DNA from: Chakrabartia godavariana
GTDB taxonomy: Bacteria > Pseudomonadota > Alphaproteobacteria > Sphingomonadales > Sphingomonadaceae
Reading direction: 5' to 3'
Assembly (NCBI GenBank): GCA_005518185.1
Contig: RKSN01000002.1
Coordinates: 1-64,000 of the forward strand
Length of the DNA: 64,000 nucleotides
The notes below the pieces were generated by a model that was given only the letters and a program-made list of their open reading frames with translations, had not been told where the DNA came from and made no database searches. Below are positions 1 to 8,636 of this stretch, piece after piece. The translations under genes were made by a program, and so were the position numbers. Each line of letters opens with the position of its first letter. Within the stretch, counting starts at the first letter, position 1.

Positions 1-1
1 C

Positions 2-1471
2 GGTCATGACCGCCTTGATGAAGCCGGCGGGCGCTACGCGCCCTTGTCTTCATCAAGGCAATGCAGCCCTTCGAGGGACCGGTTCCCAATGTGCTATGGC
101 TCCGGCATTGCCTCCGCGCTGACAACGCCAGCCGTAGCGGCCAGCGCCAACGGCTTTACGGGCGTCAATTTCGGGCGCTACAGCCTCGCCCAGTTTGATC
201 AGGACCAGTTCAGCACCGAAGTGCAGCTGATCGGTGAGCTGCCGCGCCTCAAGTTCGTCGGCGGCGCGCTCTATTATCGCGAGCATGTGGAAGACAATGC
301 GCAGGCCGTGAGCACGCTCACCATCAACAATGCGGCAGGGACCAGCTACGGCCTGTTGCCGTTCAATCTCGCGACCGCAGCCATTGACCGGGCGAGCAAG
401 GTGACGACCAAGAGCATCGGCATTTTTGGTCAGGCGACCTACACGCCCGCGATTGCCAATGACATCTTTCACCTGACCTTGGGCGCACGCTACACGAACG
501 ACAAGAAGGACGGCGAACTGTTCACCGTCAACAACGCGCCGCCAGTCGTGAACGGCGTGCGCGGATCACGTTTTCTCAAGGAAAGCTGGTCGCGGGTGGA
601 CCCGCTGGTCAATCTCTCGGTCGACGTCAGCGAGGACGCCCATCTCTATGGCAAGTGGAGCACAGGCTATCGCTCCGGCGGCGCAAATTCGCGTTCGCTG
701 ACCTATGCCGCCTATAATCCCGAGACGGTGTCGATGTTCGAAGTCGGCGCCAAGACCGAATTTTTTGATCGACGGGCCCGCCTGAATCTCGCCGGCTATG
801 TTGGCAGCTACAAGGACGTCCAGCTCGACTTTTTCGCGACCTATCAGCAGATCGTGAACGGCGTCCTCCAGACGACAAACCGGACCACCTCGGAAACCGC
901 CAACGCACCCGGCACGGGCCGACTGCGCGGAGTTGAGGCTGACCTGACACTCATGCCTGTTGACGGGCTCACGCTATCGGCGAGCTATGCCTACACCAAG
1001 GTCAAGATCCCGGCGACGTCCAACCCCTTTCCGCAGTCCATCGGCGGCGGGGTGTTCCAGGTCGTGCCCTTCCCCATCCCCATTTACGGCGTTTACACGC
1101 CCGAGAATGCGGCGAGTGGTTCGATCGACTATGAATATCCGGGCGATGGGTACAAGATCGTGGCGCACCTCGATGCGAACTATTCGGATGGCTATTTCGC
1201 CAACTATTCCGACCCCGGTTTCAGCAACACGACCGGTCAGGTCACTGTGTTCCAGCCCAAGGGCGACTCCGCATTCATCGTGAACGGGCGGCTGGCCCTG
1301 GCCGACGTGAAGATCGGTCCGGCCAATGAAAGCCTGTCGGTCGCCTTCTGGGCACGCAACCTGTTCAATGAGGCGAGCGCTTTCTACCGTTCCTTCAGCC
1401 CGGCAGCTGGCGGCACCGGCATCTTCAACGAACCGCGCACCTATGGTTTCGAAATCACACTGAAGATGTAA
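2..1471 (+). CDS. TonB-dependent receptor, C-terminal barrel (5' end outside window)
   Basis: Outer-membrane receptor for energised uptake of a siderophore, carbohydrate or similar ligand. The frame is open from base 2, so the N-terminal plug lies upstream of the window. From about base 150 the product is typical barrel: QFSTEVQLIGELPRL, GGALYYREHVEDNAQ, LTLGARYTNDKKDGE, STGYRSGGANSRS, NPETVSMFEVGAKTEF and a C-terminal WARNLFNEASAFY...YGFEITLKM. The substrate cannot be told from this part. The first 40 or so codons are poorly TonB-receptor-like and carry a nested palindrome, so a rearrangement or frameshift near the window edge cannot be excluded. A hairpin follows the stop, then a phosphatase gene on the same strand. 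Confidence 0.85.
   Translation, partial: GHDRLDEAGGRYAPLSSSRQCSPSRDRFPMCYGSGIASALTTPAVAASANGFTGVNFGRYSLAQFDQDQFSTEVQLIGELPRLKFVGGALYYREHVEDNAQAVSTLTINNAAGTSYGLLPFNLATAAIDRASKVTTKSIGIFGQATYTPAIANDIFHLTLGARYTNDKKDGELFTVNNAPPVVNGVRGSRFLKESWSRVDPLVNLSVDVSEDAHLYGKWSTGYRSGGANSRSLTYAAYNPETVSMFEVGAKTEFFDRRARLNLAGYVGSYKDVQLDFFATYQQIVNGVLQTTNRTTSETANAPGTGRLRGVEADLTLMPVDGLTLSASYAYTKVKIPATSNPFPQSIGGGVFQVVPFPIPIYGVYTPENAASGSIDYEYPGDGYKIVAHLDANYSDGYFANYSDPGFSNTTGQVTVFQPKGDSAFIVNGRLALADVKIGPANESLSVAFWARNLFNEASAFYRSFSPAAGGTGIFNEPRTYGFEITLKM
12..59. repeat. nested perfect inverted repeat
   Basis: Arms GCCTTGATGAAG (12-23) and CTTCATCAAGGC (48-59) are perfect 12-bp complements. They enclose a second perfect stem GGGCGC/GCGCCC (29-34/38-43) with a TAC loop. 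Bases 1-12 are themselves a palindrome, CGGTCATGACCG. It sits inside the open frame of the TonB receptor, an unusual place for so strong a hairpin. It could be a REP-like element, a rearrangement scar or chance. Confidence 0.5.
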
Positions 1472-1479
1472 GAAAGGCT

Positions 1480-1520
1480 TCGCGTGTCCGGTCGACGACG
1501 GGGGACGACCGGGCACGCGA
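1480..1520 (+). terminator. hairpin between TonB receptor and phosphatase
   Basis: About 15-bp stem: TCGCGTGTCCGGTCG (1480-1494) pairs with CGACCGGGCACGCGA (1506-1520) with one T:G wobble and an 11-nt loop. No U tract follows, so it may attenuate or protect the mRNA 3' end rather than fully terminate. The next ribosome site (gcggagggg) starts just downstream. Confidence 0.5.
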
Positions 1521-1545
1521 GACTGTTATCAAGCGGAGGGGAAAT

Positions 1546-2610
1546 ATGATCAGGATTGGGAAGCTCGGACTGGCACTGTCGCTTGCGATGGCCGCCACCA
1601 GTGCGATGGCCACGCCGCCCGCCAATGCGCTGGTCGCGCGCGACGACACGGGCAATCTGGTGATCAGTTGGACGGACACAAATCCTGTCGATGTATTTGC
1701 CTCCGATCGTCCCGATGCCGCCTTTTCCCGGTCCGGCGTCATTTCGGCGCGCGACAGTGACGGCCGCGAGATCGTTGCGGATCAGGGGTCGACCCGGCGC
1801 TACTTCCTGCTGCGCGACGTCCGCACCGGCGAGACCACACGCGTCGCCGAACGTGTGCTCTCGCTCGCGCAGGGTTCAAATTTCCGCGATATTGGCGGCT
1901 ATCCGGCCGCTGGCGGGCGTCACGTCAAATGGGGACTCATCTATCGCGCGGGCGCAACCCCGCTGCTGACCGACAAGGACGTCGCCCAGATCCGTCAGCT
2001 GGGCCTTGTGAACATGATCGACCTCCGGTCGAGCGAGGAACGCCTGATTGCGCCGACGCGCCTGACCGGCATTCGGTATACGGCAATCGACTATTCGATG
2101 CTCAGCATGATGGGCAGCGGCTCAACGCCAAGCGCAAACAGCATGTTCGATCTGTATCGCAACATGCCGCAATTCCTCACCCCGCACCTGCGCATCGTCT
2201 TTTCCGATCTGCTCGGGAAAAAGGGGCCGATCATGTATCACTGCTCCGCCGGGCAGGACCGCACCGGCGTGACGACCGCACTCATCCTGTCGGCGCTTGG
2301 CGTGCCGCGCGATGTGATCATCAGCGACTATCATCTGTCGACGCGCTATCGGCATCCCGAATTTGAGATGCCCCCGATCAGCCCCGCGCTGGCCGAGACC
2401 AACCCCGTCGCCAAGATGTTTGCGGGCTATCAGCGCGTGCCCAATGCGCGGGTCCCCAACCCGCTGATGGGGGCTGATGGCAAGGCCTTTCTGGAAGGCG
2501 CCTTCGCCGAAATCGACAAACGCTGGGGCTCCGTCGAGGGTTTCCTGAAGACGGAAGTCGGACTGACTGATCGCGACCTGCGCGCCTTGCGCACGGCCTA
2601 TACCGAATAG
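1546..2610 (+). CDS. secreted tyrosine/dual-specificity phosphatase (Y_phosphatase3 type)
   Basis: Predicted exported phosphatase of 354 residues. It has a signal peptide (MIRIGKLGLALSLAMAATSAMA), then the Y_phosphatase3 landmarks NFRDIGGYPAAGGRHVKWG and LIYRAGA, DLRSSEER, and the signature HCSAGQDRTGV, whose CX5R loop places the nucleophile at about Cys233. This family removes phosphate from phosphotyrosine or phospholipids; the substrate here is unknown and a periplasmic lipid or protein is inferred from the leader. ATG 1546 has a strong ribosome site (gcggagggg). It lies 74 bp behind the TonB receptor on the same strand and may be co-transcribed despite the intervening hairpin. Confidence 0.88.
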   Translation: MIRIGKLGLALSLAMAATSAMATPPANALVARDDTGNLVISWTDTNPVDVFASDRPDAAFSRSGVISARDSDGREIVADQGSTRRYFLLRDVRTGETTRVAERVLSLAQGSNFRDIGGYPAAGGRHVKWGLIYRAGATPLLTDKDVAQIRQLGLVNMIDLRSSEERLIAPTRLTGIRYTAIDYSMLSMMGSGSTPSANSMFDLYRNMPQFLTPHLRIVFSDLLGKKGPIMYHCSAGQDRTGVTTALILSALGVPRDVIISDYHLSTRYRHPEFEMPPISPALAETNPVAKMFAGYQRVPNARVPNPLMGADGKAFLEGAFAEIDKRWGSVEGFLKTEVGLTDRDLRALRTAYTE

Positions 2611-2946
2611 ACAAAGCGCACCCGAAGGCAGGTGCCCAAGGCAGCGGCGCACGCCTTATCCGGTCCTCAAGTCCTTGGCGGGCACCGCTGTTGACGGCTG
2701 CCTTTGAGTGTCTCCTCATGTCCGCAAAAGCGGAACAAAACGCCGCGCCCGCGGCTCGTCCAAGCACGATCCATTCACATCCATTTTGGAAGTCCGACGC
2801 AGCCGAACCGGCCGAGGATTGTCGTGCTATTTCATGGTAAATGCGGTGTTATCTCTCTGAAGTTGAAAGATTCTCAAGGAGCCAGACGTCGGCAAGACCT
2901 TTGTCGACCTCGTGGTTTTGGGGGTTATCGGGGGGGAGAATAAAGC
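2611..2946. other. intergenic region, probable promoter of the ThDP/ALDH/GDH operon
   Basis: 336 bp without a credible gene. A weak 5-bp hairpin (TCCGC AAAA GCGGA, 2721-2734) has no U tract. The last 150 bp are more AT-rich (ctatttcatggtaaat around 2827) and probably hold the promoter, but I cannot fix -35/-10 boxes. G-rich tracts (2916-2940) directly precede the GTG start of the next gene. Confidence 0.4.
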
Positions 2947-4596
2947 GTGGCTACCAAGGCATCTGATCTGTTTGTCCAGTGTCTCGAAAATGAGGGTTGC
3001 GAGTATATTTTTGGCGTTCCGGGCGAGGAAAACCTCGACATGCTGGACAGCCTGTCGCGCTCCACAAAGATCAAGCTGATCCTGACGCGCCACGAACAGG
3101 GTGCAGGTTTCATGGCCGCAACCTATGGCCGCCACACGGGCAAGACGGGCGTCTGCATGGCGACGCTCGGGCCGGGCGCGACCAATTTCGTGACCGCCGC
3201 CGCCTACGCCTATCTCGGCGGGATGCCGATGCTGATGGTCACCGGCCAGAAGCCGATCAAGAAATCGAAGCAGGGCCGGTTCCAGATCCTCGACGTCGTC
3301 GATATGATGCGTCCGATCACCAAATACACGCACCAGCTGGCCGCGTCGGACAACATTCCGAGCCGGATCCGCGAAGCCTTCCGCCTGGCCGAGGAAGAAA
3401 AGCCCGGCGCGACCCACATTGAGTTTCCGGAAGACATTGCCGACGAACATACGGACGCGACACCGCTGCCGCGCAGCCATGTCCGTCGCCCCAATGCCGA
3501 TGTGAAGTCGATCCGCGCGGCGGTGCAGAAGATTGAAGCCGCCAAGCGTCCGATCCTTGTGATCGGTGCGGGTGCGAACCGCACGATGACAAGCCGCATG
3601 CTCCTCCAGTTCATCGAAAAGACGGGTATTCCGTTCGTCACCACCCAGCTGGGCAAGGGCACGATCGACGAGATGCACCCGAAGTTCCTTGGCTGTGCGG
3701 CACTTTCGGCCGGTGACTTCGTCCACCGCGCCATCGAACATGCCGACCTGATCGTGAACATTGGCCACGATGTCATTGAAAAGCCGCCCTTCTTCATGCG
3801 TGATGGCGGCGCCGAAGTCATCCACATCAGCAGCAAGTCGGCCGAGGTGGACCCGGTCTACTTCCCGCAGATTGAAGTCATCGGCGATATCGCCAACGCG
3901 ATCTGGCAGATGAAGGAAGACATCGTCACATCGGGCGACTGGGACTTCGACTTCATGTACAAGGCCCGTCAGGCCGAGGTCGCCCACACAAAGTCGCTGG
4001 AAGGCGATGCGCGCTTCCCGATCTTCCCGCCGTATCTGGTCCGCAAGGTGCGCGAAGCCATGCCCGCAAACGGCATCATCTGCCTCGACAACGGCGTGTA
4101 CAAGATCTGGTTCGCCCGCAACTATCTGGCGCGTCAGCAGAACACGGTTCTGCTCGACAATGCGCTCGCAACGATGGGTGCCGGCCTTCCTTCGGCGATG
4201 GCCTCCGCAATGGTCTATCCCGACCGCAAGGTCCTCGCGATCTGCGGCGATGGCGGCTTCATGATGAACAGCCAGGAAATGGAAACCGCCGTTCGTCTGG
4301 GCCTCAACATCACGGTGCTGATCCTCAATGACAGCAGCTACGGCATGATCCGCTGGAAGCAGGCCAATATGGGCTTTTCCGATTGGGGCCTGACCTATGG
4401 CAACCCGGACTTCGTCAAATATGCCGAAAGCTACGGCGCGTTCGGCCATCGCGTCGAAAGCGCAGCGCATCTGGAACAGCTGCTGGAGCACACGCTGAAC
4501 ACGCCTGGGGTCCATCTGATCGATTGCCCGGTTGATTACACCGAGAACGACCAGATCCTGAACAAGGACATCAAGACGCTCAGCAAGGAAGTCTGA
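2947..4596 (+). CDS. ThDP-dependent enzyme, acetolactate synthase-like (possibly 2-oxoacid decarboxylase)
   Basis: 549-residue thiamine-diphosphate enzyme of the acetolactate synthase/pyruvate oxidase family. Seen: N-terminal PYR domain with YIFGVPGEENLDML and the cofactor-activating Glu in RHEQGAG (about residue 50), TLGPGATNF, a central domain with LVIGAGANR, and the C-terminal PP domain with ICGDGGFMMNSQEMETA (GDG about 434). No separate small subunit is adjacent, so a biosynthetic IlvB role is less likely. It leads an operon with an aldehyde dehydrogenase and a glutamate dehydrogenase. ALS-like proteins of this shape are known to decarboxylate 2-oxoglutarate to succinate semialdehyde in cyanobacteria; that role is inferred here from context. 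Start GTG 2947. Confidence 0.85.
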   Translation: MATKASDLFVQCLENEGCEYIFGVPGEENLDMLDSLSRSTKIKLILTRHEQGAGFMAATYGRHTGKTGVCMATLGPGATNFVTAAAYAYLGGMPMLMVTGQKPIKKSKQGRFQILDVVDMMRPITKYTHQLAASDNIPSRIREAFRLAEEEKPGATHIEFPEDIADEHTDATPLPRSHVRRPNADVKSIRAAVQKIEAAKRPILVIGAGANRTMTSRMLLQFIEKTGIPFVTTQLGKGTIDEMHPKFLGCAALSAGDFVHRAIEHADLIVNIGHDVIEKPPFFMRDGGAEVIHISSKSAEVDPVYFPQIEVIGDIANAIWQMKEDIVTSGDWDFDFMYKARQAEVAHTKSLEGDARFPIFPPYLVRKVREAMPANGIICLDNGVYKIWFARNYLARQQNTVLLDNALATMGAGLPSAMASAMVYPDRKVLAICGDGGFMMNSQEMETAVRLGLNITVLILNDSSYGMIRWKQANMGFSDWGLTYGNPDFVKYAESYGAFGHRVESAAHLEQLLEHTLNTPGVHLIDCPVDYTENDQILNKDIKTLSKEV

Positions 4597-4636
4597 GCGT
4601 CTTGACCCCATCCACCGGGCGAAAAGGACGCGCGCA

Positions 4637-6073
4637 ATGAAGCTTCGGGACACGTACCCGCTTTACCTCGCGAATGAGGCACTCCAGCCGAATACGGACC
4701 TTGCGGTCACCGACAAATATACAGGCAAAGTCGCGACACGCGTGGCTCTTGCCGATGCAAAGATGATCGACGCGGCGATCGCGGCCGCGGTGGCCGCCGC
4801 CGAGCCGATGGCCCGTATGGCGAGTTATGAACGCCGCGATGTGCTCCAGCACTGCGTGGACCGCTTCATCGAGCGTCAGGATGAACTGGCCTATGCGCTG
4901 TGCATCGAGGCCGGAAAGCCGATCAATGACTCGCGCGGCGAAGTCGGCCGCCTGATCGACACCTTCCGGATTGCGGCCGAGGAATCGGTCCGCATGACGG
5001 GCGAAGTCCAGCCGCTCGACATCAGTCCACGTGCGCGGGGATATCAGGGCATCTGGAAGCGCGTGCCCATCGGCCCCTGCTCGTTCATTTCGCCATTCAA
5101 TTTCCCGCTCAATCTGGCGGCGCACAAGGTGGCGCCAGCGATTGCGGTGGGTTGCCCCTTCGTCATGAAGCCGGCGAGCCGGACGCCGCTTGGCGCGATC
5201 ATCATGGGCGAGGTGCTGGCTGAAACGAATCTGCCCAAGGGCGCGTTCTCGATCCTGCCGGCGGCCCGTGATGGGGCGGACCTGTTCACGACCGATGAGC
5301 GGCTGAAGCTCCTCTCCTTCACCGGATCGCCCGATGTGGGCTGGGACCTGAAGGCGCGGTCGGGCAAGAAGAAGGTCGTTCTCGAACTTGGCGGCAATGC
5401 GGCGGTCATCATCGATGCCGATGCCGATCTGGACGACGCCGTCGAACGCACCGTGTTCGGCGCCTTCTACCAGTCCGGGCAATCATGCATCGGGGTACAG
5501 CGCATCCTTGTCCACGATGCCGTGTACGATGCGTTCAAGGCCAAGCTGGTCGCCAGAACGTCGAAGCTCATCGCGGGCAGCCCGCATGAGGAAACGACCT
5601 TTGTCGGCCCGATGATCGACGTGAAGGAGGCACAGCGCCTCGAAAACTGGATCAACGAAGCCATCGACAAGGGCGCGTCCCTGCTGTGCGGCGGGCAGCG
5701 CGACGGCGCGATGCTGGCGGCAACACTGCTTGAAGGCGTCGATCCCGAAACGAAGCTGAACCGCGAGGAGGCCTTTGGCCCGGTCGCCTTCCTGACCCGC
5801 TTCCACAGCTGGCAGGAGGCGATGCGCATCTGCAACGATTCCAAGTTCGGTCTGCAGGCCGGCATCTTCACGCGCGACATCTTCAAGGTTCTCGATGCGT
5901 GGGACGAGCTGGATGTCGGCGGTGTCGTCGTCAACGATGTGCCGAGCTACCGCGTCGACAACATGCCGTATGGCGGGGTCAAGGATTCCGGACTGGGCCG
6001 TGAAGGTGTCCGGTTCGCGATGGAAGACATGACGGAAATCCGAAATCTCGTGATCCGTCGCCGTCCCGGCTGA
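4637..6073 (+). CDS. NAD(P)-dependent aldehyde dehydrogenase
   Basis: 478-residue member of the aldehyde dehydrogenase superfamily. Cofactor and catalytic landmarks are intact: SPFNFPLNLAAHKVAPA, MKPASRTPLG, FTGSPDVGW, general-base Glu250 in ELGGNAA, nucleophile Cys284 in SGQSCIGVQRI, EEAFGPVAF, and PYGGVKDSGLGREG. It resembles short-chain acyl/phospho-aldehyde dehydrogenases (lactaldehyde, succinate semialdehyde or phosphonoacetaldehyde types); substrate is not readable. It is 40 bp behind the ThDP enzyme and 49 bp before glutamate dehydrogenase, so it most likely oxidises the aldehyde made by the ThDP enzyme, with succinate semialdehyde my preferred inference. Confidence 0.87.
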   Translation: MKLRDTYPLYLANEALQPNTDLAVTDKYTGKVATRVALADAKMIDAAIAAAVAAAEPMARMASYERRDVLQHCVDRFIERQDELAYALCIEAGKPINDSRGEVGRLIDTFRIAAEESVRMTGEVQPLDISPRARGYQGIWKRVPIGPCSFISPFNFPLNLAAHKVAPAIAVGCPFVMKPASRTPLGAIIMGEVLAETNLPKGAFSILPAARDGADLFTTDERLKLLSFTGSPDVGWDLKARSGKKKVVLELGGNAAVIIDADADLDDAVERTVFGAFYQSGQSCIGVQRILVHDAVYDAFKAKLVARTSKLIAGSPHEETTFVGPMIDVKEAQRLENWINEAIDKGASLLCGGQRDGAMLAATLLEGVDPETKLNREEAFGPVAFLTRFHSWQEAMRICNDSKFGLQAGIFTRDIFKVLDAWDELDVGGVVVNDVPSYRVDNMPYGGVKDSGLGREGVRFAMEDMTEIRNLVIRRRPG

Positions 6074-6122
6074 ACCATTTCACACTGAGAGCAAAACGTT
6101 AGTCCAACGAGGGGGAAGAGCA

Positions 6123-7478
6123 ATGGCAAAGCATGACCATGTAAATCTGGCCGAATTCATGACGGGCGTCGCCCGCCGGAATCCGGGGCAGACCGAATTC
6201 ATCCAGGCCGTCCAGGAAGTGGCGGAAGACATTTACGACTTCATTGAAGACAAGGAAGATTATCACCGCGAGCAGATCCTGCGGCGCATCGCCGAACCAG
6301 ACCGCGTCGTCAGCTTCCGCGTCTGCTGGGAAGATGACAATGGCAACATCCGCGTCCAGCGCGGCTGGCGCGTCCAGAACAACAACGCCATTGGCCCGTA
6401 CAAGGGCGGCATCCGCTTCCACCCGAGCGTGTCGGAATCGATCCTGAAGTTCCTGGCGTTCGAACAGACGTTCAAGAACTCGCTCACCGGCCTGCCCATG
6501 GGCGGCGGCAAGGGTGGCTCCAACTTCAACCCGAAGGGCAAGAGCGACCGCGAAATCATGCGCTTCTGCCAGAGCTTCATGAATGAGCTCTATCGCCACA
6601 TCGGTCCCGACTGCGACGTGCCGGCAGGCGACATCGGGGTAGGCGGCCGTGAAATCGGCTTCATGTTCGGCCAGTATAAGCGCCTCACCAACCAGTGGAA
6701 TGGCGTGCTGACTGGCAAGGGTCTGGAATATGGTGGCTCGGCCATCCGTCCCGAGGCGACCGGCTATGGCGCGGTCTACTTCCTCGCGGCGATGCTGCGC
6801 ACCAAGGGCCAGGACCTCAAGGGCAAGACCGCCGTCATTTCCGGGTCGGGCAACGTTGCGACGCACGCCGCCGAAAAGGTGACACAGCTGGGCGGCAAGG
6901 TCCTGACCCTGTCGGACAGCAGCGGCTTCGTGCACGATCCCGACGGCATGGATCTCGACAAGATCAATTGGGTCAAGGAGCTCAAGAACAAGCGTCGTGG
7001 TCGCATTGAGGAATATGTGGCGGCCTTCCCGAAGGCCACCTTCCACGCTGGCAAGACGCCGTGGAACGTCGCGTGCGACGTTGCCCTGCCCTGCGCCACG
7101 CAGAACGAACTCCTTGGCGATGACGCGCGCGCGCTCGTTGCCAATGGCTGTATCGCGGTCAGCGAAGGCGCGAACATGCCGACCAATCTGGAAGGCGCCC
7201 ACGTCTTCCGCGATGCGAAGATCCTCTTCGCACCGGGCAAGGCCGCCAATGCCGGTGGCGTCGCCGTGTCGGGCCTCGAAATGAGCCAGAACAGCGAGCG
7301 CCGTTCGTGGAAGGAAGAAGAGCTGCAGCAGATGCTGCTCGACATCATGGAAGGCATCCATGCCCGCTGTCTGCAGTACGGCGACAAGGGCAACGGCTAT
7401 ACCGACTATGTCCGCGGTGCGAACATCGCCGGCTTCAAGAAAGTCGCCGACGCCATGCTCGCCTTCGGTGTCGTGTAA
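6123..7478 (+). CDS. gdhA: glutamate dehydrogenase
   Basis: Interconverts glutamate with 2-oxoglutarate plus ammonium in the cytoplasm. At 451 residues it matches the hexameric short GDH class. Seen: YKGGIRFHPSVSESILKFLAFEQ, the substrate-binding loop PMGGGKGGSNFNPKGKS (catalytic Lys about 130), CDVPAGDIGVGGREIG, and the Rossmann motif SGSGNVATHAA. Coenzyme choice (NADP versus NAD) is not assigned. Good ribosome site (gagggggaagagc) before ATG 6123. Last gene of the operon; a strong hairpin with U tract follows. In company with the two preceding genes it could supply 2-oxoglutarate to a decarboxylating bypass. Confidence 0.93.
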   Translation: MAKHDHVNLAEFMTGVARRNPGQTEFIQAVQEVAEDIYDFIEDKEDYHREQILRRIAEPDRVVSFRVCWEDDNGNIRVQRGWRVQNNNAIGPYKGGIRFHPSVSESILKFLAFEQTFKNSLTGLPMGGGKGGSNFNPKGKSDREIMRFCQSFMNELYRHIGPDCDVPAGDIGVGGREIGFMFGQYKRLTNQWNGVLTGKGLEYGGSAIRPEATGYGAVYFLAAMLRTKGQDLKGKTAVISGSGNVATHAAEKVTQLGGKVLTLSDSSGFVHDPDGMDLDKINWVKELKNKRRGRIEEYVAAFPKATFHAGKTPWNVACDVALPCATQNELLGDDARALVANGCIAVSEGANMPTNLEGAHVFRDAKILFAPGKAANAGGVAVSGLEMSQNSERRSWKEEELQQMLLDIMEGIHARCLQYGDKGNGYTDYVRGANIAGFKKVADAMLAFGVV

Positions 7479-7501
7479 GCTTTAGATTACCGCAAAACGA
7501 A

Positions 7502-7535
7502 GGGGCCGTCCGGACAACCGGGCGGCCCCTTTCTT
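7502..7535. terminator. bidirectional Rho-independent terminator
   Basis: GGGGCCGTCCGG (7502-7513), ACAA loop, CCGGGCGGCCCC (7518-7529), followed by tttctt on the plus strand. On the minus strand the same hairpin is followed by ttcgtttt, so it can serve both gdhA and the convergent TPR gene. Confidence 0.9.
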
Positions 7536-7571
7536 GTTTGTCGGGAGCGAACCGCCTGCGCGCGAAGCGGT

Positions 7572-8495
7572 CTAGCGCGGCACACCCAGGGTCTGGGCCG
7601 CCGCCTCGATCCGCGCGGTCGCCGCCTTGTCGCCTGCAAAATTGCGCAGTGCGTCCTGCTTTGCGGCCCGGGCCTTGTCCCCCTGCCCCAGCACCATCCG
7701 CGCGCGCATCAGCCGGAGCCACCCCGCTTCGTTGCGGCCATCGGCGGCGAGCTTGCGCTCCAGCCCGTTGACCATCTGGTTGATCATTTCCTGCTGCTGG
7801 CTGGGCGGGATGGAGGAGGCCTGTGCCAGCTGCGCCGAGGTCGGCCCGGGGATCGCGTCGGTTGCGGGCGATGCGGGCAGATTCTTCGGACCTGCGCTTG
7901 CCATCCGGCCCGAAACGTCGATCTTGTGTTCGGTCGCCACCTTGGTGATCGTATCACGCACCCCTTGCTCCCACGGTGCGCCCTTGGGGGTGTCGTTCAG
8001 CAGGGCAATCCAGTCATTGATCGCGCCCTCGCTGTCGCCCTGAAGGTCCTTCTGGACGCCGAGAAAATAGCGGGCCCGAGGATCCTTTGCGTCAATCGTC
8101 AGAGCCTTGCGAAACGCGGCCACGGCCTCTGCCTCGAACGGGCCGGAGGCATCCTGAACCAGCGATTCGCCGAGCGATGCCCAATAGTCCGCATTGTCGG
8201 GCGCCAGTTGCGTCGCCTTTCGATACGCATCCGCCGCAAGCCGGAAGTCGCCCCGGCTGAACCTGGACCAGCCGAGCATCCGCCAGCCTTCCGCATCCTT
8301 GGGATTGGCCGCGAGCTTTTGCTCCAGATTGGCAATAGACTGGTCGACATCGGCCTGCGCAACCTGCGAATTACCGTCACCCGCAACAGGATCTGAGCTA
8401 CCATTTCTGTAAATCGACCATGATACCGCCAATATGGCTAGTATAATCGAACCAGAAAGAATGTGTTTGGACCGAATTTCAAATCTGTTTGGCAT
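7572..8495 (-). CDS. TPR protein of the CcmI/CycH type
   Basis: 307 residues with one N-terminal transmembrane segment (ILSGSIILAILAVSWSIY, about 13-30) and a periplasmic TPR region. Repeats are visible at EQKLAANPKDAEGWRMLGWS, DFRLAADAYRKATQLAPDNA and EAVAAFRKALTIDAKDPRA, followed by a Pro/Ala-rich linker and a C-terminal NGLERKLAADGRNEAGWLRL block. The pattern is that of the C-terminal apocytochrome chaperone part of CcmI/CycH. This matters because the ccm operon at 24.4-27.4 kb ends with only a 61-residue CcmI-like stub. It faces gdhA and shares its terminator; it is divergent from the flavin/ferredoxin gene of the cytochrome cluster. Confidence 0.75.
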   Translation of the reverse strand: MPNRFEIRSKHILSGSIILAILAVSWSIYRNGSSDPVAGDGNSQVAQADVDQSIANLEQKLAANPKDAEGWRMLGWSRFSRGDFRLAADAYRKATQLAPDNADYWASLGESLVQDASGPFEAEAVAAFRKALTIDAKDPRARYFLGVQKDLQGDSEGAINDWIALLNDTPKGAPWEQGVRDTITKVATEHKIDVSGRMASAGPKNLPASPATDAIPGPTSAQLAQASSIPPSQQQEMINQMVNGLERKLAADGRNEAGWLRLMRARMVLGQGDKARAAKQDALRNFAGDKAATARIEAAAQTLGVPR

Positions 8496-8566
8496 TTATA
8501 CCTCGACAACGTCAGCGCTTACAAGCTTGCACCAACCTAATAGACTGTGCGAGAACATAAAGTGAG

Positions 8567-8583
8567 GTAAATTAAACATTTAC
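8567..8583. promoter_or_regulatory. inverted repeat in divergent promoter region
   Basis: GTAAAT-TAAAC-ATTTAC lies in the AT-rich 141-bp gap between the TPR gene (minus) and the flavin/ferredoxin gene (plus), 54 bp before the latter's start. Candidate operator; the regulator is unknown. Confidence 0.4.
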
Positions 8584-8636
8584 AATCTGTTTTATGTGAC
8601 ACGTTCGGGGCGTGCGGCTTAGCGGGGGGCAAAGAC

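Noticed and set aside
2721-2734. TCCGC-AAAA-GCGGA hairpin as terminator after the phosphatase
   Set aside because: Only 5 bp of stem and no U tract.
2827-4653. 608-codon open frame on the minus strand opposite the ThDP enzyme
   Set aside because: Asp/Arg/His-rich shadow of a GC-rich gene; the plus frame has clear family motifs and the minus frame none.
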